Below are positions 52,722 to 61,755 of a stretch of DNA of 64,000 nt, in pieces. Each line of letters starts with the position of its first letter. Positions within the stretch are counted from its first letter, which is position 1. The notes under the pieces were generated by a model. The model worked only from the letters and a program-made list of their open reading frames with translations. It was not told the origin of the DNA and ran no database searches. This DNA comes from DASPSM01 sp036008465 (GTDB lineage: Bacteria; Planctomycetota; Planctomycetia; Planctomycetales; Planctomycetaceae): positions 1-64,000 of the forward strand of contig DASYNP010000190.1 in the NCBI GenBank assembly GCA_036008465.1. Reading direction: 5' to 3'. A program made the translations under genes and the position numbers.

Positions 52722-55463
52722 ATGGCAACGACTCTCGGGCTCAGTTTTTTCTTTCACGACAGCGCCGCGGCGATCGTGCGCGACGGCCAAATCGTCGCGG
52801 CCGCTGCCGAGGAACGATTCTGTCGCCGCAAACACACCAACGAATTCCCGAAGAGAGCCATCGAGTATTGTCTCGAAGCGGCTGGCCTTGAATCTGTCAA
52901 CGAACTGGACGCGATCGTTTTCTACGAGAAGCCGCTGACCAAGTTTCTGCGGATCATCGAAACTTTGGTGCAGACCTGGCCGCGCAGCATCGGCATCTTC
53001 ACGCGTCGGTTGCCCAATTTCCTCGCGGCGAAATTCAACGTTTATCGAGAGATCGAGCGGGAGCTGCCCGGCTATCAGGGAGAAGTGTTCTTTGCCGAGC
53101 ATCATCTGAGCCATGCCGCGTCGGCCTTCTATTGCAGTCCATTTGAGCGTGCCGCCATTTTGACGACGGACGGGGTTGGCGAATGGGAAACAACGACGCT
53201 CGGCGTCGGAGACGGTCGCGAGATCAATCTGGAATGCGCGATTCATTTTCCGCATTCGATCGGCCTGCTCTATTCGGCGTTGACGAGCTACCTGGGCTTT
53301 CAGGTCAACGACGGCGAATGGAAGGTGATGGGTCTGGCCCCGTACGGCGAGCCGAGGTACGTCGAGCCGTTTGGGGAATTGGTGCACCTCAAGCCGGACG
53401 GGAGCTTTCGGCTCAACATGAAGTATTTTGTGCACCACTACTCGTCGCACTGGACGGCACACGAGCGGCGGTGGCAAAAACTGTTCGGCATTCCCAGGCG
53501 GCAGCCCAAGGCACCGATCGAACAGCAGCATGAGGATCTGGCGCGGTCCGGCCAGGCCGTCGTCGAGCAACTGATCCTGGCGCTGGCTCGCGAAGCCCGG
53601 CGACGCACCGGCTCGAACAATCTGGTAATTGCGGGGGGCGTGGGACTCAACAGCGTGGCCAACTGGAAAATTGAGAAAGAAGGCGTGTTTGACAACGTCT
53701 GGATCCAGCCTGCGGCCGGCGACGACGGCGGCGCGTTGGGCGCCGCGCTGGTCGTTTCGCAGCAGGTCTTCCAAGACGCGCCAACTGCCGAAATGAAGCA
53801 CGCGTACCTCGGCCCAGAGTTCAGCGATGAAGAGACCCGCAGTTTTTTGGAGATGAAGGGCATCCCGGGCGACAGGGTCACCGACGAAGAACTCGTCGAG
53901 CGCGTGGCGGACGCGATTGCCCAGGGATCGGTTGTCGGTTGGTGCCGCGGTCGAATGGAGCTGGGCCCGCGTGCGCTCGGTGCGCGCTCCATCCTCGCCG
54001 ACGCCACCAACCCCGAGATGAAGACGATCATTAACAAGAAAATCAAATACCGAGAGTATTTTCGGCCGTTCGCGCCGGCCGTGCCCTTGGAAGACGTTCA
54101 CAAGTATTTTGAGGTCGAGCCTGGAACCGAGATGCCCTTCATGCTCAAGGTTCCGCGCGTCCGCGCCGAGGCACGGTCAAAAATTCCCGCAGTGACTCAC
54201 GAAGACGGCAGCGGACGCGTGCAAACCGTCACCGAGGAGATCAACCCGCTCTACTACCGTGTCCTTAAGGCCTTGGTCCCGCGGGTCGGCGTCTCCGTCG
54301 TGCTGAACACGAGTTTCAACGTGCGCGGCGAGCCGATCGTTTGCACGCCGGAAGACGCGTACAACTGTTTTGTCAACACGGGCATCGACATACTCGTTCT
54401 GGGCAACTACCTCATCACCCGGAAACCCGTGGCGGAAGTCGATACCGAGGAAGGCTACAAGCGCAGCGACGCCATGGAGAAACGGATTGGCGTCGAAGGA
54501 CCCGAACCGGCCGTGGTCCGTGGCTCAATCCTCGATACGGGCGCCACAGCGGAAGTTGATACGGCTGAGAAAGTGCTCGCTTTCTACAAAGAGCTTCCGT
54601 TCAACTATTACTCCAACGCGATCGACACGTCGGTTGAACTGCTCCGGCAGAATCGGATTCGCGAATATCCGACTCTCGATCGATACCTGCGGCAGCGACA
54701 GGGGTTGCGGGTCCTCGACTTGGGCTGCGGCGCGGGGTGGTTCGCCAACTCGTGTGCCCACTACTACGGGCACGCAACCGTGGGACTCGACGTCAACCCA
54801 GTCGCGCTCCGCCAGGCCCGTTCGGTTGCGCGGCTGTTGCCGAGCGGCGCCAAGGTCGAGTTTGTTTGCTCCGACCTGTTTGCTTATGAGCCCGAAGAGC
54901 GGTTCGACGTCGTGAACTCGCTGGGGGTCCTGCACCACACGCCCGATTGCCATGCCGCGATTCAAAAAGCGCTCACCTGGATCGCGCCCGGAGGCTACCT
55001 CCACCTCGGGCTGTATCACCGTTACGGCCGGCAGCCCTTCCTGGATCATTTCGCCCGGCTCAAGAACGGGCACGCTTCCTTCGGGCGACTGTATGATGAA
55101 TTTGAGCGCCTGAACCCCGACATCAGCGACCGAACGCACCTGCTCTCGTGGTTCCGCGATCAAGTCCTCCATCCGCACGAGACCCAGCACACGTACGAAG
55201 AGCTGCACCAACTGCTGATCGCAGAGGGATTCACGATCGAGTCGACGAGTATCAATAATTTCGGAAACCTCGCTCCGCTGGCGGAGATGATTGCGGCCGA
55301 GAAGGAGTGCGCGACAGCTTCCGAAAAGGCGCTCCGCCAGGGGCGATACTACCCAGGGTTTTTCGTAGTTTGGGCCCGCAAGCTCGACGGCGCCCCAATC
55401 GCAGCCAAGAGTCAGAAGGATTCTCGCAGCCATGCAAGATCAGAAACTGGAATCGCGGGTTAA
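52722..55463 (+). CDS. Fusion: NodU-type carbamoyltransferase + class I methyltransferase
   Basis: 913 residues. Residues 1-~590 are a full carbamoyltransferase: GLSFFFHDSAAAIVRDG, AAEERFCRRKH, AEHHLSHAASAF (His127, 128, 131), NDGEWKVMGLAPYG, AGGVGLNSVANW, QPAAGDDGGALGAA, GRMELGPRALGARSI, NTSFNVRGEPIVCTP. Residues ~630-895 are a SAM methyltransferase with VLDLGCGAGWFANSC (~664), VGLDVNPVALRQA, NSLGVLHHTPD and WIAPGGYLHLG. The head is closest in pattern to the SxtI-like group. The gene is followed by DUF5989 and an SxtJ-like protein, overlapping the first by 32 bases. Carbamoylation and methylation of one acceptor by a single chain is inferred. Confidence 0.93.
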   Translation: MATTLGLSFFFHDSAAAIVRDGQIVAAAAEERFCRRKHTNEFPKRAIEYCLEAAGLESVNELDAIVFYEKPLTKFLRIIETLVQTWPRSIGIFTRRLPNFLAAKFNVYREIERELPGYQGEVFFAEHHLSHAASAFYCSPFERAAILTTDGVGEWETTTLGVGDGREINLECAIHFPHSIGLLYSALTSYLGFQVNDGEWKVMGLAPYGEPRYVEPFGELVHLKPDGSFRLNMKYFVHHYSSHWTAHERRWQKLFGIPRRQPKAPIEQQHEDLARSGQAVVEQLILALAREARRRTGSNNLVIAGGVGLNSVANWKIEKEGVFDNVWIQPAAGDDGGALGAALVVSQQVFQDAPTAEMKHAYLGPEFSDEETRSFLEMKGIPGDRVTDEELVERVADAIAQGSVVGWCRGRMELGPRALGARSILADATNPEMKTIINKKIKYREYFRPFAPAVPLEDVHKYFEVEPGTEMPFMLKVPRVRAEARSKIPAVTHEDGSGRVQTVTEEINPLYYRVLKALVPRVGVSVVLNTSFNVRGEPIVCTPEDAYNCFVNTGIDILVLGNYLITRKPVAEVDTEEGYKRSDAMEKRIGVEGPEPAVVRGSILDTGATAEVDTAEKVLAFYKELPFNYYSNAIDTSVELLRQNRIREYPTLDRYLRQRQGLRVLDLGCGAGWFANSCAHYYGHATVGLDVNPVALRQARSVARLLPSGAKVEFVCSDLFAYEPEERFDVVNSLGVLHHTPDCHAAIQKALTWIAPGGYLHLGLYHRYGRQPFLDHFARLKNGHASFGRLYDEFERLNPDISDRTHLLSWFRDQVLHPHETQHTYEELHQLLIAEGFTIESTSINNFGNLAPLAEMIAAEKECATASEKALRQGRYYPGFFVVWARKLDGAPIAAKSQKDSRSHARSETGIAG

Positions 55464-55662
55464 GCCCGCGGACGCGCCTCGGGCGCAGGCTCGGCGACGA
55501 GGTTGGCTGGGCCGCTTGTTTGGCGACATCTTGTTCGTCATGAAGCGCGACAAGAAGTGGTGGCTGCTGCCTTTGATCATCATCTTGCTCATTCTGGCGG
55601 CGCTGCTGTTGCTCTCGGCGGTCGTTGGACCGTTGGCTCCCTTCGTTTATCCGCTCTTGTGA
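55432..55662 (+). CDS. Small membrane protein, DUF5989 family
   Basis: 76 residues from ATG 55432. A polar, basic N-terminus (~1-35) leads to FGDILFVMKRDKKWWLLPLI and a single long membrane helix ending VGPLAPFVYPLL. The block W-x(3)-R-x-KK/RD-KKWWLLP followed by a membrane helix is the DUF5989 signature as I know it. These proteins lie next to carbamoyltransferases and SxtJ-like proteins, including in saxitoxin clusters, and their function is unknown. Overlap with both neighbours' regulatory space implies obligatory co-expression with the carbamoyltransferase fusion. Confidence 0.8.
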   Translation: MQDQKLESRVKPADAPRAQARRRGWLGRLFGDILFVMKRDKKWWLLPLIIILLILAALLLLSAVVGPLAPFVYPLL

Positions 55663-55669
55663 GATTACC

Positions 55670-56074
55670 TTGAACCTAGAGAAACTGCTGGTCGGCTCGC
55701 TCTACACTCGGTTGACGGCCGCTGCTCTCGGCCTACTGGCCGGCCTTGGACTGGTGCTAGTTTGGAGTGGTTTCGACGAAGGGCGCCACTGGATCCGCGT
55801 CTCAACGATAATTTGCGCTCTGTTGGCAGGGCTCGCTGGGATTTACTGTTCGCGCGCCGTCTTCGGCTGGTGGATGCGCTTTGCCAAAGTTCTGAATGCG
55901 ATCTCGACGACCGTCGTGTTTGGTTTGTGTTACCTAGTCCTAGTCCCGTTCTTCGTGCCTTTGATCTGGGCTCTGGATCCGCTGCGTTTGCGGCGCGGCT
56001 CGAATCCGGCAAGCTTTTGGCATGAGAGACCCAGCACGCCGGTGAACGTGGACACGCTGCGGCGAATGGGTTGA
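55670..56074 (+). CDS. SxtJ-like integral membrane protein
   Basis: 134 residues from TTG 55670, 7 bases after the DUF5989 stop. About three membrane segments: ~18-35 (AAALGLLAGLGLVLVW), ~45-66 (VSTIICALLAGLAGIYCS) and ~80-105 (VVFGLCYLVLVPFFVPLIW). The end, ALDPLRLRR then SFWHERPS, matches the DPLxLR...S-(Y/F)-W pattern at the C-terminus of SxtJ-family proteins. SxtJ has no assigned reaction. Conserved linkage with SxtI-like carbamoyltransferase and DUF5989 suggests a membrane platform for that enzyme or its lipid-linked substrate. Confidence 0.75.
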   Translation: MNLEKLLVGSLYTRLTAAALGLLAGLGLVLVWSGFDEGRHWIRVSTIICALLAGLAGIYCSRAVFGWWMRFAKVLNAISTTVVFGLCYLVLVPFFVPLIWALDPLRLRRGSNPASFWHERPSTPVNVDTLRRMG

Positions 56075-56090
56075 CCGCTCGGTAAAGCGC

Positions 56091-57233
56091 ATGTCTCTAA
56101 TCATTCATCTCGTCCCGCAGCTTCCGCCTGCGAATTGCGGCGTGGGAGACTATGCGACGCTTGTCGGCCACAAGCTGAGTGAATTGCGGCCCGAGACTCA
56201 CTGCGGATATGTCGCGTGTGGACACCGCGAGGCCGAGCAGCCCGTCAGGTCGCCTGGCTGGCGGGATGCGACAGGCCGCTGCGATGCGGTCCATTTATGG
56301 CGCGCAATCGCCCGAGTAGCCGAGGAGCTGACCGATGGACGCACCGACTGCGTGTCGCTGGCGGTCCACTACAGCGGCTATGGTTTCGCTGCAAATGGGG
56401 CTCCGCGTTGGCTCGCCGAGGCACTGAACCGGCGGCCGCCGCAATTCTCGGCTGCGCGCATCGTCACTGTATTTCACGAACTGTACGCGACGGGTTGGCC
56501 GTGGCGAAAAGCATTTTGGATGTCGGCACAGCAGCGGAATGTGACAATTCGACTCGCGCGGCTGAGCGATGCCCTCGTGACCAATCGCGACCAGAGCGCA
56601 CGTTGGCTGGAAGAAATCTCCTCGAGTCCGAAAGGCAGCGTCCCCAGTCTTCCGGTTCCATCGAACATCGGCGAACGGTGCAACAGTTTTCCCTGGGAAT
56701 TGCGGGCTCCTCATGCCGTCGCCTTCGGTGGCGCGCAATTTAAGGAATCATTCCTCGCAGGGCGCCGAGCAAAAACCACGGCCGCCCTGTGCCGAAAACT
56801 AGACATCGACAAGCTGTTCAGCATCGGCCCGCGAACGACCGTCGCAGAAGCGACGTTTCGATCGAGCGGAATCCAAGTGATTCAAACCGGCTACCTGGCC
56901 GCGCACGAGGCCTCGGCGCACTTCGAGGCCGCGCGGATCGCGCTGGTCGATTATTATCCCGGATATTTTGCAAAATCGGGCATCCTGGCGGCGGCGATGG
57001 CTCACGGCACGCCGCCGATTTTTCCCCGCGCCGTTGGTGCGACCGACGGCCTGCGTTTCGGCGACCAACTCTGGGATATCCATTCGGCGATCGCGGAGAA
57101 TCGCAAAGAGATTAGCGCCCGATTGTCGTCGATTTCGCGATCCGCCCGAGCGTGGTACGACGGGCACAGTCTGGAGCGACACGCAACGTTGCTCGCCGAT
57201 GTGACCGGCAACCTCGCCGCTGTGAACAGCTAA
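56091..57233 (+). CDS. Probable glycosyltransferase (GT-B-like, divergent)
   Basis: 380 residues from ATG 56091. It starts SLIIHLVPQLPPANCGVGDYA, as GT4 enzymes that open with a PP-x-x-GVGDYA loop. IVTVFHELYATGWPWRKAFW and a SDALVTNRDQSARWLE block correspond to the middle of the N-terminal domain. The C-terminal domain is short and diverged: FSIGPRTTVAE, ALVDYYPGYFAKSGILAAAM, AHGTPPIFP takes the place of the usual ExxxxxE. It may be a weak or lectin-like member. The neighbour genes and fold pattern support a role in the glycan, but activity is uncertain. Confidence 0.65.
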   Translation: MSLIIHLVPQLPPANCGVGDYATLVGHKLSELRPETHCGYVACGHREAEQPVRSPGWRDATGRCDAVHLWRAIARVAEELTDGRTDCVSLAVHYSGYGFAANGAPRWLAEALNRRPPQFSAARIVTVFHELYATGWPWRKAFWMSAQQRNVTIRLARLSDALVTNRDQSARWLEEISSSPKGSVPSLPVPSNIGERCNSFPWELRAPHAVAFGGAQFKESFLAGRRAKTTAALCRKLDIDKLFSIGPRTTVAEATFRSSGIQVIQTGYLAAHEASAHFEAARIALVDYYPGYFAKSGILAAAMAHGTPPIFPRAVGATDGLRFGDQLWDIHSAIAENRKEISARLSSISRSARAWYDGHSLERHATLLADVTGNLAAVNS

Positions 57234-57239
57234 GGTGAA

Positions 57240-57866
57240 ATGCTCACGACTTTGTTTCGAGACCGGTACCGCCCTCCTTTGGGATCGCGACTATGGCTCA
57301 AGTATTGGGCGAAGCGCGGGTTTCTGCTTGGCTCGCTCATCGCGGCCGAGCTGTCTTCACTGCGATACGCTCGCGGATGTCGCGCGTTCGGGAAGCGGAC
57401 TATCGTGGGGCGCTCGAATATTCCGGGCCACCTCGATCGCTTACAAATCGGTGATGATTGCGCGATCGGCCGGGTCGAAATTCAATTGGCGGCGCCGGTG
57501 GAAATTGGGAACTGTGTCGTGATCAACGACGGCTGCCGGCTGCTCACCGGGACACACAACCTTGAGTCCCCGAACTGGGAACTCATCGCCAAGCCGATCG
57601 TGGTCGAGGATTACGCTTGGATTGCCGTAGGGGCCACCATACTCCCCGGGGTGACAATTGGTCGCGGGGCGGTCGTCGGAGCGGGGGCCGTCGTTTCCAA
57701 GTCGGTCCAGCCGTTGGCCGTTGTTGCCGGCAATCCTGCGGCCCCGGTCGGACGTCGCAGCGTCGAGTGGTTCTCTTACAAACCGAGTGAATCGACAGCA
57801 CTCTTCGAGGCGTGGCTCGGACCGATCGTCCGCGCCGACGGATTGCCCCCGGAGACTCACGCATGA
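57240..57866 (+). CDS. Hexapeptide-repeat acyltransferase (WcaF/WbbJ type)
   Basis: 208 residues from ATG 57240, with AAGGTGA upstream. The left-handed beta-helix is visible: IGDDCAIGRVEIQLAAPVEI, GNCVVINDGCRLLTGTHN (catalytic His in the TGTHN type position), VEDYAWIAVGATILPGVTIG, GRGAVVGAGAVVSK and VVAGNPAAPVG at the end. These trimeric enzymes use acetyl-CoA to O-acetylate sugars. Stop overlaps the next start (ATGA). A likely further decoration of the glycan. Confidence 0.92.
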   Translation: MLTTLFRDRYRPPLGSRLWLKYWAKRGFLLGSLIAAELSSLRYARGCRAFGKRTIVGRSNIPGHLDRLQIGDDCAIGRVEIQLAAPVEIGNCVVINDGCRLLTGTHNLESPNWELIAKPIVVEDYAWIAVGATILPGVTIGRGAVVGAGAVVSKSVQPLAVVAGNPAAPVGRRSVEWFSYKPSESTALFEAWLGPIVRADGLPPETHA

Positions 57867-59095
57867 GAGCGCCGGGCAAAGTCTTGCCGCGCGTCCTGGT
57901 GTGTCACGGCGGTCGGCAGCACTCCCACCAACTGGCGATGGCGTTGGCCGACCGGGGAATGCTCGCCCGCTACGTGACCGGCCTGCCGACGCGACGCGAT
58001 GCCGGGGGCTGGTTGGCGAGCCGACTCTTTGGAAGGGTGCTTGAAGCGTACGCAATTCCCCTCGAGCCCGAACTGGTTCGGCACATGTACCTCACGCCCG
58101 TGGTGCGAAAGGCGACGCGACCGCTCGGAGCGAGATGGTCTTCCACCGCAGGTCATGTCGCTGACGGGCTATTCGACCGTTGGGTTTCGGGAATGGTGCG
58201 CGAACTGCGGCCCGACGCAGTGGTCGCGTACGAGAACGGGGCGCTGTGGACATTTCGGTGTGCCAAAGAACTCGGAGTCAGAACGGTCTTGGATGCGGCG
58301 AGCATCCACCATCAATGGCAGGACCGCTTTATTCGGCCGACCGAGAGTGCAGCAGTTCATCAGCGCCATAAACGACGCAAAAATGCGGAAATTGAGCTAG
58401 CTGACGAAATTCTTGTCGTCTCGAACTTCGCCCGCGAGAGCTATCTCGATGCGGGTGTCCCGGGGGAACGGGTCCACGCGATGCCGCTCGGCGTCGACTC
58501 CAGTCGCTTTCGTCCAGCTCCGAGACAAGCGAACGGCCGCGAAGCGAGCGAGGATCTTCGTTTCGTCTATGTCGGGAACGAGTCACCGTTGAAGGGAATT
58601 GATGTCTTGCGCGAAGCCGTGGGCAAGCTGCGGGCTACTGGCGAACGCTTCACGGTGACGCTAATCGGCGTTCCGAACGAGTCGCCGGAAGGCGTGTCGA
58701 GCGACGGCATGGCCAGACGGGGTTGGATGAATCACGACCGGCTGGCTGAAGAATTGCTGCACCACAACGTGCTGATCTTGCCGTCGATGTTTGACTCCTT
58801 CGGAATGGTCGTCGCGGAGGCGATGGCCTGCGGGCTGCCAGCGATCGTCACCCAGAACGTCGGGGCGAAGGAGATGATTACACCCGGCTCCAACGGACTC
58901 ATTGTTGCCCCGGGCGATGCCGCCGCGCTTGCCGACGCCATGCGATGGTTCACTTTGCATAAGGGCGACCTGTGCCGGATGTCTCTCGCGGCGACAGAAT
59001 CAGCCGGGCAGTACGACTGGGCCAGTTATCGCCGGAGAGTGACCGACTTTTTCGCGTCGGCCGACTGCGTTGCCTCTGTCTCGAGCGCTGAGTGA
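57863..59095 (+). CDS. GT4-family glycosyltransferase
   Basis: 410 residues from ATG 57863, overlapping the acyltransferase stop. N-terminal domain VLVCHGGRQHSHQLAMALAD, ASIHHQWQDRF, ADEILVVSNFARESY. Donor domain: FVYVGNESPLKGIDVLREA, HNVLILPSMFDSFGMVVAEAM with the ExxxxxE site at FGMVVAEAMACGLP. Residues MPLGVDSSRF form the hinge. Cytosolic GT-B enzyme with retaining mechanism by family. Sugar not readable. Confidence 0.93.
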   Translation: MRAPGKVLPRVLVCHGGRQHSHQLAMALADRGMLARYVTGLPTRRDAGGWLASRLFGRVLEAYAIPLEPELVRHMYLTPVVRKATRPLGARWSSTAGHVADGLFDRWVSGMVRELRPDAVVAYENGALWTFRCAKELGVRTVLDAASIHHQWQDRFIRPTESAAVHQRHKRRKNAEIELADEILVVSNFARESYLDAGVPGERVHAMPLGVDSSRFRPAPRQANGREASEDLRFVYVGNESPLKGIDVLREAVGKLRATGERFTVTLIGVPNESPEGVSSDGMARRGWMNHDRLAEELLHHNVLILPSMFDSFGMVVAEAMACGLPAIVTQNVGAKEMITPGSNGLIVAPGDAAALADAMRWFTLHKGDLCRMSLAATESAGQYDWASYRRRVTDFFASADCVASVSSAE

Positions 59096-59098
59096 AGC

Positions 59099-60451
59099 GT
59101 GCAAAACCAAGAACTGCGATACCGACTGGCTTGGCCTCTGCTTTGGCTGTCGCTTGTTTGCTGCGTGTTCGAAGGGGCGCTGCGCAAATGGGGAGTTGGC
59201 GAAGCCTCGATTACTGCGAAGCTGGCCTATGTGTCCAAGGACATTGTTCTGGCCACGTTTCTCGCTCTCGGCTTGGGTGCTCCGAGCGCCCTCACTCGCA
59301 TCGCGCAGCCGTACTTGGTGGCGGGGTTGACGCTGTTGGCATGCGGTGCGGGACTCAGCGCAATTTTTGGGATCGATCTCCTTGGCGCGGCCCTGACGCT
59401 CAAGACGTTTTTTGTCCTTCCCATCGCGTGTCTGCTTGCGGGTCACTTGCTGCCGGCCGATGCACTCAAACGGTTTGCCAGGTGGATCGCCATTCTCTCG
59501 GTGCCCTTGGCCGTCTTGGGGGTGCTGCAATTCTATTCGCCAAGTAACAGCGCGCTGAATCGCTACAGCACGATGGGCGAAGATGTCGCCGCAACCACAT
59601 CGGGCGTGAACGAACGCGTACGTGCGACCGGGACCTTCTCCTACATCTCTGGCTTCGGGGAATTTGCGGAGACAGCGGTCTGGGCCGGAATCGTGACCTT
59701 CACCATTGCGCGGACCGTCCGCGAGCGGTTGCTCGGGTACGCCGCTGTGGGATCAGGATTTTGCTGCGCCCTGGTCACGGTGTCTCGCGCGGTGGCTTTG
59801 ATTTCCCTGGCGCTTGTCATCGTTTGGGCACTTGTCGGTGGACAGTTTGGTCGAAAGGTCCGAACGGCGTTTACGATCGCCTTCGCGGCGCTCGCGGCGC
59901 TCTTTCTCACTCAAGAGTGGGATCACGCGGAAGAGATCGTGAGCACGGTCTACCTTCGTCACTACTCGGAGAAAAACTCTGATACGTTTTCGGGGCGCTT
60001 GTGGTATCAGTTCGTTCATCCGATGGACGCCCTGGCCATCGCTCCGCTGGGATTCGGGCTCGGGTCACAACAGTCGGCCACGATGCTTGAAGATGCCACG
60101 CGCCGATCGCAAGGTATGTTCGAGAGCCCCTGGGGCAGAACTATCATGGAGGTGGGCATTTTGGGCCTGCTCGGATTCTTCGTGACGCTAGGTGTCGTCT
60201 TCGCGCCGTTGATCGTCGCCTATCGTGCGACCAAACGGAGTGAGCTGAAAACAGTGCTCGCTGTGACTGGGGCGGCCCTGATGGCGAAGGCGCTCCTGGG
60301 GTTTCAATTCAATCATGTGACGACCTACTTCTTCTGGGCCACGGGCGCCTCAGTACTTTCGCTGGCCAACGGCATTCGGCTGCCGCACCCGCCGCGCCTG
60401 GGGAGTCAGATTCGATCGGCAAGAAGCGCGCCGCGCGCAGTGACCAATTAA
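59099..60451 (+). CDS. O-antigen polymerase / ligase-like membrane protein (Wzy/WaaL type)
   Basis: 450 residues from GTG 59099, 3 bases after the preceding stop. About ten to twelve membrane segments and a large periplasmic loop around residues 285-350 (YLRHYSEKNSDTFSGRLWYQ, GFGLGSQQSATMLED, SPWGRTIMEVGILGLLGF). The conserved R-x-x-x-W and GxGxG-like loop with a late GILGLL helix fits the O-antigen polymerase/ligase superfamily. Sequence alone does not separate a polymerase from a ligase. A polymerase is unusual beside Wzm/Wzt, because ABC-dependent glycans are normally polymerised in the cytosol. Confidence 0.85.
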   Translation: MQNQELRYRLAWPLLWLSLVCCVFEGALRKWGVGEASITAKLAYVSKDIVLATFLALGLGAPSALTRIAQPYLVAGLTLLACGAGLSAIFGIDLLGAALTLKTFFVLPIACLLAGHLLPADALKRFARWIAILSVPLAVLGVLQFYSPSNSALNRYSTMGEDVAATTSGVNERVRATGTFSYISGFGEFAETAVWAGIVTFTIARTVRERLLGYAAVGSGFCCALVTVSRAVALISLALVIVWALVGGQFGRKVRTAFTIAFAALAALFLTQEWDHAEEIVSTVYLRHYSEKNSDTFSGRLWYQFVHPMDALAIAPLGFGLGSQQSATMLEDATRRSQGMFESPWGRTIMEVGILGLLGFFVTLGVVFAPLIVAYRATKRSELKTVLAVTGAALMAKALLGFQFNHVTTYFFWATGASVLSLANGIRLPHPPRLGSQIRSARSAPRAVTN

Positions 60452-60453
60452 CG

Positions 60454-61755
60454 ATGCTGGCGATACTGACGAGTCACCCGATCCAATATCAGGTGCCCAT
60501 TTGGCAGGCTCTCGCCGCGTCCGGCGCCATTCCCTTTGAGGTTTGGTACCTCACAGATCACGGAGTGAAGCCTTCCAGAGACGTCGAATTTGGCAAACGC
60601 TTCGCCTGGGACTTGGACTTGCTCAGCGGTTATCGGCACCAGTTTTTGAAGGTCGATGACGACTGGGATCTCAAGAGGTTCCGCGGCATTCGACTACGCG
60701 AAAACCTGACGGAGCGCCTTCACAGTCAGAGGGTGCGGGCCCTGTGGATCGAGGGGTGGCGCTTCAGCGCGTTTTGGAAGGCCGTGGGCGCTGCCAAACG
60801 GAACGGCGTCAACGTCTGGATGCGCGGTGATAGCAACGACCTCAAGCGCGAGCGCCTCTGGAAGCGTTTGCCCAAGCGGACAATTCTGGGACGCCATTTG
60901 AAGCGCGTCGATCGGTTCCTCTGTGTCGGCAGCGCGAATCGACGGCTCTATGAATCCTATGGAATTGGGCGCTCGAAACTCATTTCCACGCCCCACTGTG
61001 TCGATAACGACCGCTTTGCCGAGCAAGCGGCCGAGTCGCGGCGAGGACGCAACGACCTGCGCGCGAAATGGCGTATTCCCCCAAACGCTTTCTGCTTCCT
61101 CTTTTGTGGCAGTTTCATCAACCTGAAGCGACCGCTCGACCTGGTGGAGGCCACGAAACAGTTGATGCAAGCTTCCGGAAGCCAGTCGCCCGTCCATCTT
61201 TTGTTCGTGGGTGGAGGCCAACTTGGAGCGGAATTGCGACGTCAGTGTCGCGTTGCTTTCGACGCCGACGCCTCCGCGGCCGTCGACGGCAGTCAAGGCA
61301 CTAAAGCAGCCTGCGGGTCGGTGCCTCGCGAGGGAGCAACAGCGGAAGAGCCGTCGGGTTCGGGCGCATTTCCTCCGATTCCCGACGCTTCCTTCGCTGG
61401 ATTCCTGAACCAAAGCGAGATCGCCTCGGCGTACGCCGCGGCGGATGCAATCGTCTTGCCAAGCGAGAGTGAAACCTGGGGACTCGTTGTCAACGAGGCG
61501 ATGGCCTGCGGAATTCCTGCGGTTGTGAGCGACCATTGCGGATGTGCCGAAGACTTGCCCGCGCGGGTTGATAAGCGCTTGGTGTTTCGTTGCGGAGACA
61601 TCGACGACCTGGCACGGGCGATGGGAATTGCACTCAATGCGAAAACCCCGTCGGAAGACATTGCAAACGCAGTTGACGCGCATCATCTTCGGCACACCGT
61701 GCGAGCCATCGAAGAGCTGTATCGCGAGTTGACGCTCGCAACTCTCCAAAAATGA
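60454..61755 (+). CDS. GT4-family glycosyltransferase with loop insertion
   Basis: 433 residues from ATG 60454, 2 bases after the preceding stop. The N-terminal LAILTSHPIQYQVPIWQALA is typical of a GT4 subgroup of EPS clusters. WIEGWRFSAFWKAVGAAKRN, MRGDSNDLKRERLWKRLPKR follow. The donor domain has FLFCGSFINLKRPLDLVEA, then SEIASAYAAADAIVLPSESE and TWGLVVNEAMACGIPAV (ExxxxxE). Between the two (residues ~270-310) lies a low-complexity Ala/Ser/Gly insertion not found in most relatives. Cytosolic GT-B enzyme. The stop overlaps the next start (ATGA). Confidence 0.92.
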   Translation: MLAILTSHPIQYQVPIWQALAASGAIPFEVWYLTDHGVKPSRDVEFGKRFAWDLDLLSGYRHQFLKVDDDWDLKRFRGIRLRENLTERLHSQRVRALWIEGWRFSAFWKAVGAAKRNGVNVWMRGDSNDLKRERLWKRLPKRTILGRHLKRVDRFLCVGSANRRLYESYGIGRSKLISTPHCVDNDRFAEQAAESRRGRNDLRAKWRIPPNAFCFLFCGSFINLKRPLDLVEATKQLMQASGSQSPVHLLFVGGGQLGAELRRQCRVAFDADASAAVDGSQGTKAACGSVPREGATAEEPSGSGAFPPIPDASFAGFLNQSEIASAYAAADAIVLPSESETWGLVVNEAMACGIPAVVSDHCGCAEDLPARVDKRLVFRCGDIDDLARAMGIALNAKTPSEDIANAVDAHHLRHTVRAIEELYRELTLATLQK

